Positions 46,201 to 55,207 of a stretch of DNA of 64,000 bases are shown piece by piece; position 1 is the first letter of the stretch, and every line of letters begins with the position of its first letter. A program made the position numbers and the translations under genes. Source of the DNA: Streptomyces curacoi (GTDB taxonomy: Bacteria > Actinomycetota > Actinomycetes > Streptomycetales > Streptomycetaceae); the NCBI RefSeq assembly GCF_001513975.1, contig NZ_KQ947984.1, positions 372,001 to 436,000 on the forward strand, read 5' to 3'. The notes below the pieces were generated by a model. The model was not told the origin of the DNA. It did not search any database and saw only the letters and a program-made list of their open reading frames with translations.

Positions 46201-46365
46201 ACGGCGACGGACGCGGCGACGATCGCGGCCCTCGGCGAGCACGCCGAGCTCATCGCCGACGAGGTCCTGGCGACGGACTTCGCCCAGGGCGAGGCGGACG
46301 ACAGCTACGGCAACCCGTTCACGGACGAGGGCCTGACGCTCACGTTCCGCCTGCGCAAGGCGTAG
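43222..46365 (+). CDS. ileS: Isoleucyl-tRNA synthetase (IleS2 type) with GXHH signature
   Basis: 1047 aa, the length of eukaryote-like IleS2 enzymes. The HIGH-type motif reads PTANGMPGAHH (Gly59-Ala60-His61-His62), where HXGH is expected; this GXHH variant has been described in some IleS2 enzymes linked to extreme mupirocin resistance. The KMSKS loop is KMSKH (Lys600-His604). The editing domain contains LVWTTTPWTLVSNTA, and the C-terminal anticodon-binding and zinc-type regions follow. ATG 43222 lies 10 bases after GGAGGA, which the T-box can sequester. Two terminators separate it from divIVA. Confidence 0.97.
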   Translation: MTTPTYRQVPAQVDLPALEHAVLDFWREQKIFAKSLEQSEGRPEWVFYEGPPTANGMPGAHHIEARVFKDVFPRFRTMRGYHVARKAGWDCHGLPVELAVEKELGFSGKKDIEAYGIAEFNAKCRESVLRHTDAFSDLTTRMGYWVDLDDAYVTMEPEYIESVWWSLKEIFNKGLLVQDHRVAPWCPRCGTGLSDHELAQGYETVVDPSVYVRFPLTSGPLAGEAALLVWTTTPWTLVSNTAVAAHREVTYVVATDGEEKLVVAEPLLAKALGEGWETTGQSFTGAEMERWTYQRPFELVEFPAEAHFVVNAEYVTTEDGTGLVHQSPAFGEDDLKVCRSYGLPVVNPVRPDGTFDEDVPLVGGVFFKKADEKLTEDLQQRGLLFKHIPYEHSYPHCWRCHTALLYYAQPSWYIRTTAIKDRLLEENEKTNWYPETVKHGRFGDWLQNNIDWALSRNRYWGTPLPIWRCEDDHLTCVGSRAELTELTGTDQSGLDPHRPYIDDVTFACRHDGCGQTATRVPEVIDAWYDSGSMPFAQWGYPYKNKELFESRYPAQFISEAIDQTRGWFYTLMAVGTLVFDKSSYENVVCLGHILAEDGRKMSKHLGNILQPIPLMDQHGADAVRWFMAAGGSPWAARRVGHGTIQEVVRKTLLTYWNTVAFQALYARTANWAPSEADPAPADRPVLDRWLLSELHALVDQVTQSLEAYDTQRAGKLLSAFVDDLSNWYVRRSRRRFWQGDKAALRTLHEVVETVTKLMAPLTPFITERVWQDLIVPVAPGAPESVHLASWPEADLTAIDPELSRQMVLVRRLVELGRATRAESGVKTRQPLSRALVAAAGFETLDPELHTQITEELNVSSLASLSEVGGSLVDTTAKANFRALGKRFGKRVQDVAKAISNADAAALSLALREGTASVEVDGETVTLAPDEVIITETPREGWSVASDSGATVALDLEITEELRRAGLARDAIRLIQEARKNSGLDVADRIALRWTATDAATIAALGEHAELIADEVLATDFAQGEADDSYGNPFTDEGLTLTFRLRKA

Positions 46366-46385
46366 CGAGGCTCGGCCGGACGATC

Positions 46386-46429
46386 GAAGGCCCGGAACCG
46401 CCAAAGAATCTTGGTGGTTCCGGGCCTTC
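46386..46429 (+). terminator. Terminator downstream of ileS
   Basis: A 19-bp stem with one G-U pair (46386-46404 with 46411-46429) and a 6-base loop, starting 20 bp after the ileS stop. Confidence 0.8.
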
Positions 46430-46501
46430 GGCGTTGTGTACGTCGGACACCGCACCCAGCACCGAACAAACGCCGCAAACACCGTGAACACGCGTAGCAA
46501 A

Positions 46502-46539
46502 AGGGCGGGGCCCCGGATCGAAATCCGGGGCCCCGCCCT
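46502..46539 (-). terminator. Terminator downstream of divIVA
   Basis: A perfect 17-bp stem (46502-46518 with 46523-46539) closed by a CGAA loop; on the minus strand it is followed by TTTTGC. It ends the divIVA-containing operon 35 bp past the divIVA stop and also faces ileS. Confidence 0.85.
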
Positions 46540-46574
46540 GAACGCTGCCGACGCCTACGGCGTACTACCAACCG

Positions 46575-47684
46575 TCAGTTGTCGTCCTCGTCGATCAGGA
46601 ACCCACGCATCGGCGAGGGAGCCTGGCCCATCGGGGACGGACCCTGCGGGCGGACCGGTGCCATCGGCTGGGTCATCGCCGGGGACATCTGCTGCTGACC
46701 GCCGTAGGACGGGCCGGCCGGAGACGGGGCGCCGCCCATCGTCTGGTTGCCGCCGTACGACGGGGCGCTCGCGCCGGCCGGTGCCATGGAGGGCGCCGGG
46801 GACGGCGGGAGAGACGCCGTGGCCGGGGTGCGCGGCGGGGCGAGCGAGTCGTCCGCCTGCGTCTCCAGCTGGCGCAGCTGGGACTCCAGGTAGGACTTCA
46901 GCCGCGTGCGGTACTCGCGCTCGAAGCCACGCAGGTCCTCGACCTTGCGCTCCAGCGTGGCGCGGGCGGACTCCAGGGAGCCCATCGCAACACGGTGCTT
47001 CTCCTGCGCGTCCCGCTCCAGGGCGTCCGCCTTGGCACGGGCGTCACGCTCAAGACCCTCGGCACGCGAACGCGCCTCGCCGACGATCTTGTTGGCCTCG
47101 GAACGGGCCTCGGCGATCGCCTGGTCGGCGGTCTGCTGGGCCAGCGACAGAACGCGCGCGGCGCTGTCGCCACCGGGGCCGCCCTGACCGGGACCGCCCA
47201 TGGGGCCGCCCATCGGACCACCCATCGGGCCGCCCATCTGCTGCATGGGGGGCTGGCCCATCGGCCCCGGACCCTGGCCCATCGGACCGGGACCCTGCGG
47301 ACCACCCTGACCGCCGGGACCGGCGGGCAGCTGCGGGGCACCGCTCGGCAGCTGGGGCGGGCCACCCATGGGGCCGCCCATCTGCTGCTGCGGCGGGCCC
47401 GATATCCCGGCGGGGACGGGAGCACCCGGACCGCGCATGCCCTGCTGCTGGTCCTGAGGACCGCCGGGGCCCTCCGGAGGCTTGCGCATGTTCTGCTGGT
47501 TCTGGGCAGCAGCACGCGTGGCCGCGGCCAGCTTGGCGCGCAGGTCCTCGTTCTCGCGGAGCAGGCGGGTCAGTTCGGCTTCGACCTCATCGAGGAAGGC
47601 ATCGACCTCGTCCTCGTCATAGCCTTCTCGGAGGCGGACGGTCGTGAACTGCTTGTTCCGCACGTCCTCGGGGGTCAACGGCAT
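46575..47684 (-). CDS. divIVA: DivIVA polar growth/cell division protein
   Basis: 369 aa. The N-terminal DivIVA domain (residues 1-62, [20 protein letters not shown] then [19 protein letters not shown]) targets curved membrane. Residues ~64-175 form a Gln/Gly/Pro/Met-rich linker with MGGPMGGP repeats, and ~176-275 a second coiled coil ([20 protein letters not shown]). The C-terminus (FLIDEDDN) follows another Gly/Pro/Met-rich segment. In streptomycetes it directs tip extension and branching and is essential. The two coiled coils and the linker are typical for the genus. ATG 47684 is the start. Confidence 0.97.
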   Translation of the reverse strand: MPLTPEDVRNKQFTTVRLREGYDEDEVDAFLDEVEAELTRLLRENEDLRAKLAAATRAAAQNQQNMRKPPEGPGGPQDQQQGMRGPGAPVPAGISGPPQQQMGGPMGGPPQLPSGAPQLPAGPGGQGGPQGPGPMGQGPGPMGQPPMQQMGGPMGGPMGGPMGGPGQGGPGGDSAARVLSLAQQTADQAIAEARSEANKIVGEARSRAEGLERDARAKADALERDAQEKHRVAMGSLESARATLERKVEDLRGFEREYRTRLKSYLESQLRQLETQADDSLAPPRTPATASLPPSPAPSMAPAGASAPSYGGNQTMGGAPSPAGPSYGGQQQMSPAMTQPMAPVRPQGPSPMGQAPSPMRGFLIDEDDN

Positions 47685-47739
47685 CTCTTCACCTCAACGT
47701 AGTCGTCGGCAGTCGGCAAGACCGTATCTGTCACATCGC

Positions 47740-48027
47740 TCACATCGCGCTCCGTACGAGCGTGATCAGGATGTAGACGATGATCATCAGTACGAAGAAG
47801 GACAGGTCGAGCGCCACGCCCCCGAGACGCAGCGGCGGGATGACCCGCCGCAGAAGCTTGAGCGGTGGATCAGTGACAGTGTAGGTGGCCTCCAGAACGA
47901 CCACCATCGCCTTGCCGGGTTGCCATGAGCGGGCGAACTGGAAGACGTAGTCCATGACCAGCCGGAAGATGAGCACGATGAGGAAGACCATCAGCGCGAT
48001 GTAGAGAACTTGCAGGACCACGCTCAT
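47740..48027 (-). CDS. sepG: YggT/YlmG-family membrane protein SepG
   Basis: 95 aa with two transmembrane helices (about residues 5-26 and 70-90) of the YGGT family, spanning FRLVMDYVFQFARSW and DPPLKLLRRVIPPLRLGG. In S. coelicolor the gene between sepF and divIVA is sepG (formerly ylmG), needed to place the spore division ring and to organise nucleoids. The assignment is from family and position. ATG 48027 is the start. It is 59 bp downstream of sepF and 55 bp before divIVA. Confidence 0.92.
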   Translation of the reverse strand: MSVVLQVLYIALMVFLIVLIFRLVMDYVFQFARSWQPGKAMVVVLEATYTVTDPPLKLLRRVIPPLRLGGVALDLSFFVLMIIVYILITLVRSAM

Positions 48028-48086
48028 GACTGGTGCTTCCCTCTCCCCTGTTCCCTGTTCCGTGCGGTCGTTTCCGGTGGTGCGTC

Positions 48087-48728
48087 TCAGCTCTGGTTGA
48101 AGAACCCGCCCTCTGCGATGCGGGCCTTGTCCTCCGCCGTGACATCGACGTTAGCAGGCGACAACAGAAACACCTTCTGCGTCACCCGCTCGATGCTGCC
48201 GTGAAGACCAAACACCAAACCAGCCGCAAAGTCGACAAGTCGCTTCGCGTCTGTGTCATCCATCTCAGTCAGATTCATGATCACCGGGGTGCCCTCACGG
48301 AAGTGTTCCCCGATAGTACGGGCCTCGTTGTAGGTCCGCGGGTGAAGCGTGGTGATCCGATAAGGCTCTCGTTCCGACACGACCTTGGGCATGATCACCG
48401 GTGCGTTCTTCTCCAGGCTTGCGCGTTCTTGTGTGATGGATGCCACGGGCGCGATGCGCGCCGGGCGGCCGGATTCCGCGGCTAGCGAAGTCGCTCGGGC
48501 GACCGGCTCGCGAGGCGCGGGTGGTTGAATGATTCGCACCTCTTCGTCCCTTTGGGACTGATGTGCGCTGTGCGACTGGTGGGACGGCTCGTGCCGTCGG
48601 TGGTCCCGCTCGGGCTCCGGGTCCAGTTCGGGCTCGAAGTCGTCATCGGGGTCGAACCCCCGGCCGTCGTACCCATCGTCCTCCACGAGGCCGAGGTAGA
48701 CCGCCATCTTGCGCATCGCGCCGGCCAT
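48087..48728 (-). CDS. sepF: SepF, FtsZ membrane anchor
   Basis: 213 aa. The N-terminal amphipathic helix [18 protein letters not shown] binds the membrane. Residues ~18-80 are an acidic and His-rich linker ([20 protein letters not shown]), and the C-terminal SepF core ([39 protein letters not shown]) polymerises and binds the FtsZ tail. ATG 48728 is chosen for its GGAGGA RBS. A longer frame to 48818 lacks support. Typical position after yggS. Confidence 0.96.
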   Translation of the reverse strand: MAGAMRKMAVYLGLVEDDGYDGRGFDPDDDFEPELDPEPERDHRRHEPSHQSHSAHQSQRDEEVRIIQPPAPREPVARATSLAAESGRPARIAPVASITQERASLEKNAPVIMPKVVSEREPYRITTLHPRTYNEARTIGEHFREGTPVIMNLTEMDDTDAKRLVDFAAGLVFGLHGSIERVTQKVFLLSPANVDVTAEDKARIAEGGFFNQS

Positions 48729-48857
48729 GCTCTGAGTCCTCCGCTCTGTGGTGGATCGGCTGACGACTGCCAAGTGCCCGCGATCCACGCGGTCGTTACG
48801 CCCGCCTTTCGACGGCATTGACCATATATTCTGCTGTGGTCCGACTTCCTGGCGACG

Positions 48858-49583
48858 TTACCCGAGCCTGGGGCGGACTCCGAGTACCGCAGTGCCGACG
48901 CGCACATGTGTCGCACCGGCCGCCACGGCCTCTTCGAGGTCCGCACTCATCCCTGCCGACACCATGTTCGCAGCCGGATGTGCTCGGCGCAGGTCGGTCG
49001 ACAAATCCATCAACCGCTCGAACGCCGCCTGTTGGCGCCCCGCGTACTCCCCGGTGAGCGGAGCGACGGTCATGAGACCGTCCAGCCGCAACCCCGGAGC
49101 CTTCGCGACGAGATCCGCCAACTCCTCGACTCCGCCCGGCGCCACGCCTCCCCTCTCGCCCCGCCGGCTCTCTCCCGCATCCAGCGCCACCTGGATGAGG
49201 CAGCCCACCTCGCGCTCCTGCCGTACGGCCTCCTTCGACAGGGCCGTCACCAGCTTGGAACGATCGACGGACTGCACGAGATCCGCGTAACCGACCACAG
49301 ATCGCACCTTGTTGGTCTGGAGCTGACCGACAAAATGCCAAGTAAGGGGCAGATCCGAGCATGCGGCGGCCTTCGGTGCCGCGTCCTGGTCCCGGTTCTC
49401 GGCGACATGGCGGACACCGAGTTCCGACAGGATCCGCACATCGCTCGCGGGATAGGTCTTGGTGACCACGATCAAGGTCACTTCCGCCCGGTCCCGCCCG
49501 GCGGCCGCGCATGCCGCGGCGATTCGGTTCTCCACCTTCGCCAGATTTGCGGCGAGTTCGCCCTTACGGTCCGTCATGTCCAT
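48858..49583 (-). CDS. yggS: YggS-type PLP-binding homeostasis protein
   Basis: 241 aa. The PLP-binding lysine is Lys42 in LIVVTKTYPASD, and the phosphate-binding SAGMSADLEEAV and GTAVLG complete the alanine-racemase-like fold. It is not an enzyme in the usual sense; the family keeps PLP available. Start either ATG 49583 or 49577; neither has a strong RBS, and 49583 directly follows the pgeF stop. It is part of the pgeF-yggS-sepF cluster. Confidence 0.92.
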   Translation of the reverse strand: MDMTDRKGELAANLAKVENRIAAACAAAGRDRAEVTLIVVTKTYPASDVRILSELGVRHVAENRDQDAAPKAAACSDLPLTWHFVGQLQTNKVRSVVGYADLVQSVDRSKLVTALSKEAVRQEREVGCLIQVALDAGESRRGERGGVAPGGVEELADLVAKAPGLRLDGLMTVAPLTGEYAGRQQAAFERLMDLSTDLRRAHPAANMVSAGMSADLEEAVAAGATHVRVGTAVLGVRPRLG

Positions 49584-50312
49584 TCAGTCCAGCCAGACAT
49601 AGCCCGCGAGCCGACCGGTCGTGCGGTCGCGGCGGTACGAGAAGTGATCGGTCGACTCCCGCGTGCACACCGGCGACTGCTCCCGGTCGCGCACTCCGAG
49701 TCGTGCGAGCTGTGCGTGCACTCCTGCGCCCACATCGACCGCGGGAGTGCCCCAACTCGTCTCGGCGTGCGCCGTCGGCTCCACGGCGGCCACCTCGGCG
49801 CGCATCGTCTCCGGCACCTCGTAGCACCGGCCGCAGACGGCGGGGCCGGTGCGGACGACGATCCGGGCGGGGTCGGCGCCGAGCGACCGCATCGCGTCGA
49901 CGGCGGCGGGCACGATCCCCTTGACCAGTCCGGGGCGTCCGGCGTGGGCGGCGGCGACCACTCCGGCGACCGGATCGGCCAGGAGGACCGGCACGCAGTC
50001 GGCGGTCAGCACGGCGAGGGCGAGTCCCCGGGCGGCGGTCACCAGGGCATCCACCTCCGGGGGCGGCCCGGTGACCCACGGTCCCTCGACCTCGGCGACG
50101 TCGTCGCCGTGCACCTGGTTCATCCAGACCACCCGGGCCGGATCGAGGCCGAGCGACTTGGCGGCCAGTTCCCGGTTGGTCCGTACGGCCTCGGGGTCGT
50201 CGCCGACCGCTCCGCCGAGATTGAGCTCCTCATACGGAGCGGCGCTCACCCCGCCCCACCGGTCGGTGAAGGCGAAGTGCGCGCCGCTCACGGTGTCGTG
50301 CTGTCCTATCAC
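49584..50312 (-). CDS. pgeF: Multicopper-oxidase-fold (YfiH/PgeF) purine/peptidoglycan-editing factor
   Basis: 242 aa. The family motifs are VHGDDV, LTADCVPVLLADP (Cys) and AAAHAGRPGLVKGIV, with GPAVCGRCYEV in the third block. These residues bind zinc or copper. Members of this family act as peptidoglycan-editing (L-Ser to L-Ala) and purine nucleoside phosphorylase/laccase-like proteins; which role applies here is unknown. ATG 50312 lies 10 bp after the ftsZ stop, so it is probably expressed with ftsZ. Confidence 0.88.
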   Translation of the reverse strand: MIGQHDTVSGAHFAFTDRWGGVSAAPYEELNLGGAVGDDPEAVRTNRELAAKSLGLDPARVVWMNQVHGDDVAEVEGPWVTGPPPEVDALVTAARGLALAVLTADCVPVLLADPVAGVVAAAHAGRPGLVKGIVPAAVDAMRSLGADPARIVVRTGPAVCGRCYEVPETMRAEVAAVEPTAHAETSWGTPAVDVGAGVHAQLARLGVRDREQSPVCTRESTDHFSYRRDRTTGRLAGYVWLD

Positions 50313-50322
50313 GTCGGAAGGA

Positions 50323-51525
50323 TCACTTGAGGAAGTCCGGGACGTCCAGCTCCTCCGCCGCGCTGTCGGCGTAGGTCCGCGACGGCGGCACCGGCGGGGC
50401 GACCGGGATGTCGGCCACCGGCTCCGGGTCGGGCTCGGGGTCCTCCTTCGGCGTGACGCTGCCGAGCGAGCCGAAGGACGGGCGGCTCTCCGGCTGCTGC
50501 CGTACCGGAGTGGGCTCCTCGCGGCGGGCCGGGGAGGACGAGGTCGAGCCGAGGACGTTGTCCCGGCGGGCCGGCGGCTGGCCCCCGTCGAAGCCGGCTG
50601 CGATCACGGTGACCCGCACCTCGTCGCCGAGGGCGTCGTCGATGACCGCGCCGAAGATGATGTTGGCCTCGGGGTGGGCGGCCTCGCTGACCAGCTGGGC
50701 GGCCTCGTTGATCTCGAACAGGCCGAGGTCGGAGCCGCCGGAGATGGAGAGCAGCACGCCCCGGGCGCCGTCGATGGACGCCTCCAGGAGCGGCGAGGAG
50801 ATCGCCATCTCGGCCGCGGCCACCGCACGGTCGTCGCCGCGGGCCGAGCCGATGCCCATGAGGGCCGAACCGGCCTCGGACATGACCGACTTGACGTCGG
50901 CGAAGTCGAGGTTGATGAGGCCAGGCGTGGTGATGAGGTCGGTGATGCCCTGGACACCGGAGAGCAGGACCTGGTCCGCGGACTTGAAGGCGTCGAGGAC
51001 CGAGACCTGGCGGTCCGAGATGGACAGCAGCCGGTCGTTCGGGATGACGATGAGGGTGTCGACCTCTTCGCGGAGTTCGGCGATGCCGTCCTCGGCCTGG
51101 TTCGCGCGGCGCCGTCCCTCGAAGGTGAACGGGCGCGTGACCACGCCGATGGTGAGGGCGCCAAGGGAGCGTGCGATGTTGGCCACGACGGGCGCGCCGC
51201 CGGTGCCGGTGCCACCGCCTTCACCGGCCGTCACGAAGACCATGTCGGCCCCCTTGAGGACCTCCTCGATCTCCTCGCGGTGGTCCTCGGCGGCCTTGCG
51301 GCCGACGGCCGGGTTGGCTCCGGCGCCGAGTCCGCGGGTGAGTTCACGGCCGACGTCGAGCTTGACGTCGGCGTCGCTCATCAACAGAGCTTGCGCGTCG
51401 GTGTTGATAGCGATGAACTCGACGCCCTTGAGACCGACCTCGATCATCCGGTTGATGGCATTGACACCACCGCCGCCGACACCGATGACTTTGATGACTG
51501 CGAGGTAGTTCTGCGGTGCTGCCAC
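50323..51525 (-). CDS. ftsZ: Cell division GTPase FtsZ
   Basis: 400 aa. It forms the Z-ring and sporulation septal ladders. The tubulin signature GGGTGTGG (residues 103-110) lies in [28 protein letters not shown] and the T7 loop [11 protein letters not shown] are present. After a Pro/Ser/Glu-rich linker (residues ~320-385) the C-terminal binding peptide DVPDFLK is intact; it docks SepF. ATG 51525 begins [20 protein letters not shown]. The 288-bp gap to ftsQ is a promoter region with operator-like repeats. Confidence 0.99.
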   Translation of the reverse strand: MAAPQNYLAVIKVIGVGGGGVNAINRMIEVGLKGVEFIAINTDAQALLMSDADVKLDVGRELTRGLGAGANPAVGRKAAEDHREEIEEVLKGADMVFVTAGEGGGTGTGGAPVVANIARSLGALTIGVVTRPFTFEGRRRANQAEDGIAELREEVDTLIVIPNDRLLSISDRQVSVLDAFKSADQVLLSGVQGITDLITTPGLINLDFADVKSVMSEAGSALMGIGSARGDDRAVAAAEMAISSPLLEASIDGARGVLLSISGGSDLGLFEINEAAQLVSEAAHPEANIIFGAVIDDALGDEVRVTVIAAGFDGGQPPARRDNVLGSTSSSPARREEPTPVRQQPESRPSFGSLGSVTPKEDPEPDPEPVADIPVAPPVPPSRTYADSAAEELDVPDFLK

Positions 51526-51637
51526 GTCGAAGGCCTCTCGCCTCGAGTTACGGGTCGTCGGATCACGGGAAGCGCTCAGCCTTCGTGAACCGGCGACAGA
51601 TGCCGAATGGGACGGTCCGTAGCGCCGACCCGAACCC

Positions 51638-51658
51638 TAACCCTGAAGTTTAGGGTTA
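51638..51658. promoter_or_regulatory. Perfect palindrome in the ftsZ promoter region
   Basis: A 21-bp near-perfect inverted repeat with arms of about 9-10 bp, TAACCCTGA... and ...TTTAGGGTTA, one central base. It lies 113 bp upstream of the ftsZ start. It looks like an operator; a CCCTAACCCT direct repeat overlaps its left arm. Confidence 0.5.
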
Positions 51659-51663
51659 CCAGT

Positions 51664-51775
51664 GTGTCTGTTCCTTGAAGTCTTCTGAACAGGACACTAA
51701 GTCGACAAGTGGCGCACGTTCAACGAACACGCCGAACCTCCCGTTTTTCTTTTCACCCTATGTGATCAGCCGTGT
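51664..51775 (-). promoter_or_regulatory. ftsZ promoter and WhiA-type GACAC motifs
   Basis: On the minus strand TTGAAC (complement of 51718-51723) and TAGTGT (complement of 51694-51699) are separated by 18 bp, a good candidate promoter. GACAC motifs occur at 51693-51697 (plus strand, overlapping the -10) and on the minus strand at 51664-51668 and 51771-51775. WhiA binds GACAC and activates ftsZ with WhiB in Streptomyces sporulation (established); the link to this site is inference. Confidence 0.45.
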
Positions 51776-51813
51776 CGCTGCCCAACCAGGGTGCTGGCCT
51801 GCGCAGATGTGCG

Positions 51814-52611
51814 TCAACTCCCCGATGACGCAGGGGCGGTGGGAACGCTGACGTCGAAGTGCCCTGCATCCGGCGAGGCTTTCATGAGAGCGGTGAGCGC
51901 GCGAGCCTTCGCGGCGCCCTTCTCGCCACTCCCCCATGCGACGATCCGGCCGTCGTTCAACTCCAGCGAGATGTCGTCGTAGGAGCGGACCTTGACGACC
52001 TGGGTGTTCCGCGCGACGGCGGCCGGAAGCGCGTCCGCGACACGCACCGCCTCCCGGACCAGACGGACCTCGCCGAAGCGGCGCAGGCTGGCCGCGGCGG
52101 AACTCGACCGGGACAGCGCCAATTCCAGTGCGGGGACCCCTTTCGGGGGCTCGGAAACCGTGGCGAATCGGACACCTTTCTTGTCCACTTCGACGAAGTT
52201 TCCGCCCTTTTGGACAACCAGAACCGGAGCACGCTCCGTCACTTTCAGGCTGATTCCATGGGGCCAGGAGCGGGCCACGTCAACCACGTCAATTCGGGGC
52301 AATTTCTGGCGCAGTCGTGCCTCAATCGCCTCGATGTCGACGGAAATCAGCGGTGCCCCGACCGGGACGTCGGCCGCCTCGCGGACCTGTGCGGGCGTCA
52401 GGACCCGGGTCCCGGCGACCGACACCCGCTCGACACGCAGCCACTGTGAGCCGTACAACAGCCAGCCGGCGCCCGCGCCGATCAGCACGAGGGCGACCGC
52501 AAGAATGATGATCACACGAAGGCGCGACAGCCTCGATCGCCGCCGGGCGAGGGGCGGGTCGGACGACTCCTGCTGCCGTTCACCGCGCTCGGCGGTAGTC
52601 GGTCCGGCCAC
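51814..52611 (-). CDS. ftsQ: Divisome protein FtsQ
   Basis: 265 aa. A basic cytoplasmic N-terminus with RRRSRLSRLR precedes a single TM helix (about residues 33-53), a POTRA domain (about 59-128, VERVSVAGTRVLTPAQVREA) and an FtsQ C-terminal beta domain. It links FtsL/FtsB to the septal machinery. GTG 52611 lies 24 bp past murG. A 288-bp gap with its own promoter signals separates it from ftsZ. Confidence 0.95.
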   Translation of the reverse strand: MAGPTTAERGERQQESSDPPLARRRSRLSRLRVIIILAVALVLIGAGAGWLLYGSQWLRVERVSVAGTRVLTPAQVREAADVPVGAPLISVDIEAIEARLRQKLPRIDVVDVARSWPHGISLKVTERAPVLVVQKGGNFVEVDKKGVRFATVSEPPKGVPALELALSRSSSAAASLRRFGEVRLVREAVRVADALPAAVARNTQVVKVRSYDDISLELNDGRIVAWGSGEKGAAKARALTALMKASPDAGHFDVSVPTAPASSGS

Positions 52612-52635
52612 GCTCCCTGCCCTCCGTCAACGGTC

Positions 52636-53727
52636 CTAACGTCGATGCGAGGCGATCGCCTCGTACACCATGCCGACGAGCAGGTCGTCGGCGTCCCGGC
52701 GGCCGAACTCGCCGGCGGCGCGGGACATCTCGTACAGCCGGTGCGGGTCGGCGAGCACGGGCAGGACGTTCTGCTGCACCCACTCGGGGGTGAGTTCCGC
52801 GTCGTCGACCAGCAGCCCGCCGCCGGCCTTGACCACCGGCTGGGCGTTGAGCCGCTGCTCGCCGTTGCCGATGGGCAGCGGGACATAGGCGGCCGGGAGT
52901 CCGACGGCGGAGAGTTCGGCGACGGTCATCGCGCCCGCGCGGCAGAGCATCATGTCGGCCGCGGCGTACGCGAGGTCCATCCGGTCCAGGTAACTTACCG
53001 GGATGTAGGGGGGCATTCCCGGCATCTGGTGGACCTGCGGCAGTTCGTTCTTCGGTCCGACCGCGTGCAGGATCTGGATCCCGGCCTGCTGGAGGTAGGG
53101 CGCGACCTGCTGGACGACCTCGTTGAGGCGGCGGGCGCCCTGCGAACCGCCGGAGACCAGCAGCGTGGGCAGGTTCGGGTCGAGCCCGAACATCGCGCGG
53201 GCCTCCGGGCGGACCGCGGCCCGGTCGAGGGTGGCGATGGAGCGGCGCAGCGGGATGCCGATGTAGCGCGCGCCCCGCAGCTTGCTGTCCGGGGTGGAGA
53301 CGGCGACCTGGGCGGCGTACCGCGAACCGATCTTGTTGGCCAGGCCCGGGCGGGCGTTGGCCTCGTGGATGACGATCGGCACCCCGAGGCGCTTGGCGGC
53401 GAGGTAGCCGGGCAGGGCGACATAGCCGCCGAAGCCGACCACGGCGTCCGCCTTGGTGCGCTCCAGGACCTGCTCGGCGGCCTTGATCGTGCCGCGCAGC
53501 CGGCCCGGGACGGTGATCAGCTCGGGCGTCGGCTTGCGCGGCAGGGGTACGGCGGGGATCAGCGCGAGCTCGTAGCCCCGCTCTGGCACGAGCCGGGTCT
53601 CAAGGCCGCGCTCCGTGCCCAGGGCCGTGATCCCCACGGTCGGGTCCTGCCTGCGCAGGGCGTCCGCGAGGGCGAGCGCGGGCTCGATGTGGCCGGCGGT
53701 CCCCCCACCGGCGAGTACGACATGCAC
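52636..53727 (-). CDS. murG: UDP-GlcNAc:lipid I N-acetylglucosaminyltransferase
   Basis: 363 aa GT-B glycosyltransferase, peripheral membrane enzyme that makes lipid II. Gly-rich loops [11 protein letters not shown] (7-17) and [12 protein letters not shown] (~193) bind lipid and nucleotide, [11 protein letters not shown] is catalytic region, and the C-terminal [18 protein letters not shown] region binds UDP-GlcNAc. GTG 53727 is the start, 6 bp after the ftsW stop. Confidence 0.97.
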   Translation of the reverse strand: MHVVLAGGGTAGHIEPALALADALRRQDPTVGITALGTERGLETRLVPERGYELALIPAVPLPRKPTPELITVPGRLRGTIKAAEQVLERTKADAVVGFGGYVALPGYLAAKRLGVPIVIHEANARPGLANKIGSRYAAQVAVSTPDSKLRGARYIGIPLRRSIATLDRAAVRPEARAMFGLDPNLPTLLVSGGSQGARRLNEVVQQVAPYLQQAGIQILHAVGPKNELPQVHQMPGMPPYIPVSYLDRMDLAYAAADMMLCRAGAMTVAELSAVGLPAAYVPLPIGNGEQRLNAQPVVKAGGGLLVDDAELTPEWVQQNVLPVLADPHRLYEMSRAAGEFGRRDADDLLVGMVYEAIASHRR

Positions 53728-53733
53728 CGAAAT

Positions 53734-55095
53734 TCACCGCTCTCCGGACGAACGCGCCGCCGAGGCACGCCGTCGCATCGTGTTCCATCTCCGAGGCTCC
53801 CGGCCGCGGCCGGCGCCTCCCGCACGCTTTCTACCAAAGCGGGGTTGCCGCCCCGAAAGCGCCGCCCGCGCAGCGGGCTCGTCGCGCGCGAAGGCGATCA
53901 GCAGCCCGATGGCGAACATGGTCGGCAGCAGGGCGGACCCTCCGTAGGAGAACAGCGGGAGGGGGACGCCGGCGATCGGCAGCAGGCCGAGCACCGCACC
54001 GATGTTGATCACGGCTTGCGCGGTGATCCAGGTGGTCACGCCTCCCGCGGCATACCTCACGAAGTGGTCCTCCGTGCGTCCGGCCACGCGGATACCCGCA
54101 TAGCCTAGAGCCGCGAAGAGGGCGAGCACCGACAGCGTCCCCGCCAGGCCCAGTTCCTCACCGGTGACGGCGAAGATGAAGTCGGTGTGGGCTTCGGGGA
54201 GTTGGCCCCATTTCTCCACACTCGCACCGAGGCCGGAGCCGAAGATTCCGCCGGAGGCGAGCGCGTAGATGCCGTGCACGGCCTGCCAGCAGTCGACGGC
54301 ACCGCTGCGCGGCTCGGTGGCGCCGAGGCACTGCAGGCGGGCCATGCGGTTCTCACTGCTCTTGATGAGGAGCACGCCGATCGAGCCGGCGACCGACAGT
54401 ACCCCCACGAAGAGCCGGGTCGGCGCCCCCGCCAGCCACAGCAGGCCGAACAGGATCGCCGACAGGATGATCGCCGTACCCATGTCGCCGCCGAGCATGA
54501 TCAGTCCGAGCAGCATGAAGGCGACCGGCACGAGCGGCACCAGCATGTGCTTCCACTGGCTCAGCAGCCGCTTGTCCTCCTTGCGGGCGATCAGGTCGGC
54601 GCCCCACAGCACCAGCGCGAGCTTGCCGAACTCGCTGGGCTGGATCTGGAAGGAGCCGCCGAGGGCGATCCAGTTCTGGTTGCCGTTGACCGCGACTCCT
54701 ATCCCGGGCACCTGCACGAGCGCCATCAGGAAGACGGCGCCCGCGAGGATCGGATAGGCCAGCGCCCGGTGCAGCTTCACGGGCATCCGGGAGGCGGCGA
54801 ACAGCAGCCCGGCGCCGATCACCGCGGCCAGCAGCTGCTTGCGGAAGAAGTACGAACCGGGCAGCGACATCTGCAGCGCGGTGATCTGGGAGGCCGAGTA
54901 GACCATCACCAGCCCGAGCACGGTGATCAGCAGACTGCCGCCGAGGATCAGGTAGTACGCGGTGAGCGGCCGGTCCCATGCCCGGTGCAGGCGCGTGTAC
55001 AGGCGTCGTACGGCGCTGTCGCGCGGCGGCCGGAGCGGGGCGGGGCGCCGAACGGCCCGCTGGGCGGGAGGCCGTCCCGTACGGCTACCGGGCAT
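53734..55095 (-). CDS. ftsW: Septal peptidoglycan polymerase FtsW (SEDS)
   Basis: 453 aa. A ~45-residue basic N-terminus precedes about ten transmembrane helices. Conserved SEDS blocks include GNQNWIALGGSFQIQPSEFG, KLALVLWGADLI, GGDMGTAII, and the C-terminal GVPLPLFSYGGSALL. It polymerises lipid II at the septum with FtsI. The hydrophilic, Arg-rich C-terminal tail (residues ~410-453) is typical for actinomycetes. It is separated from murD by 112 bp. Confidence 0.95.
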   Translation of the reverse strand: MPGSRTGRPPAQRAVRRPAPLRPPRDSAVRRLYTRLHRAWDRPLTAYYLILGGSLLITVLGLVMVYSASQITALQMSLPGSYFFRKQLLAAVIGAGLLFAASRMPVKLHRALAYPILAGAVFLMALVQVPGIGVAVNGNQNWIALGGSFQIQPSEFGKLALVLWGADLIARKEDKRLLSQWKHMLVPLVPVAFMLLGLIMLGGDMGTAIILSAILFGLLWLAGAPTRLFVGVLSVAGSIGVLLIKSSENRMARLQCLGATEPRSGAVDCWQAVHGIYALASGGIFGSGLGASVEKWGQLPEAHTDFIFAVTGEELGLAGTLSVLALFAALGYAGIRVAGRTEDHFVRYAAGGVTTWITAQAVINIGAVLGLLPIAGVPLPLFSYGGSALLPTMFAIGLLIAFARDEPAARAALSGRQPRFGRKRAGGAGRGREPRRWNTMRRRASAARSSGER

Positions 55096-55207
55096 CGGCG
55101 CTCACCGCCTCGCCGGGCGAGTACCTGCCGTCCGGCCACATCCGAGTCACGCGTCCCTCCACTTCACGGCGGGGTCCCGAAGCACCCGCAGTGGCCGAGA
55201 CCCGCCG

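Noticed and set aside
51631..51655. Telomere-like AACCCT repeats
   Set aside because: Only two copies, part of the ftsZ promoter palindrome; Streptomyces telomeres are a different palindromic sequence.
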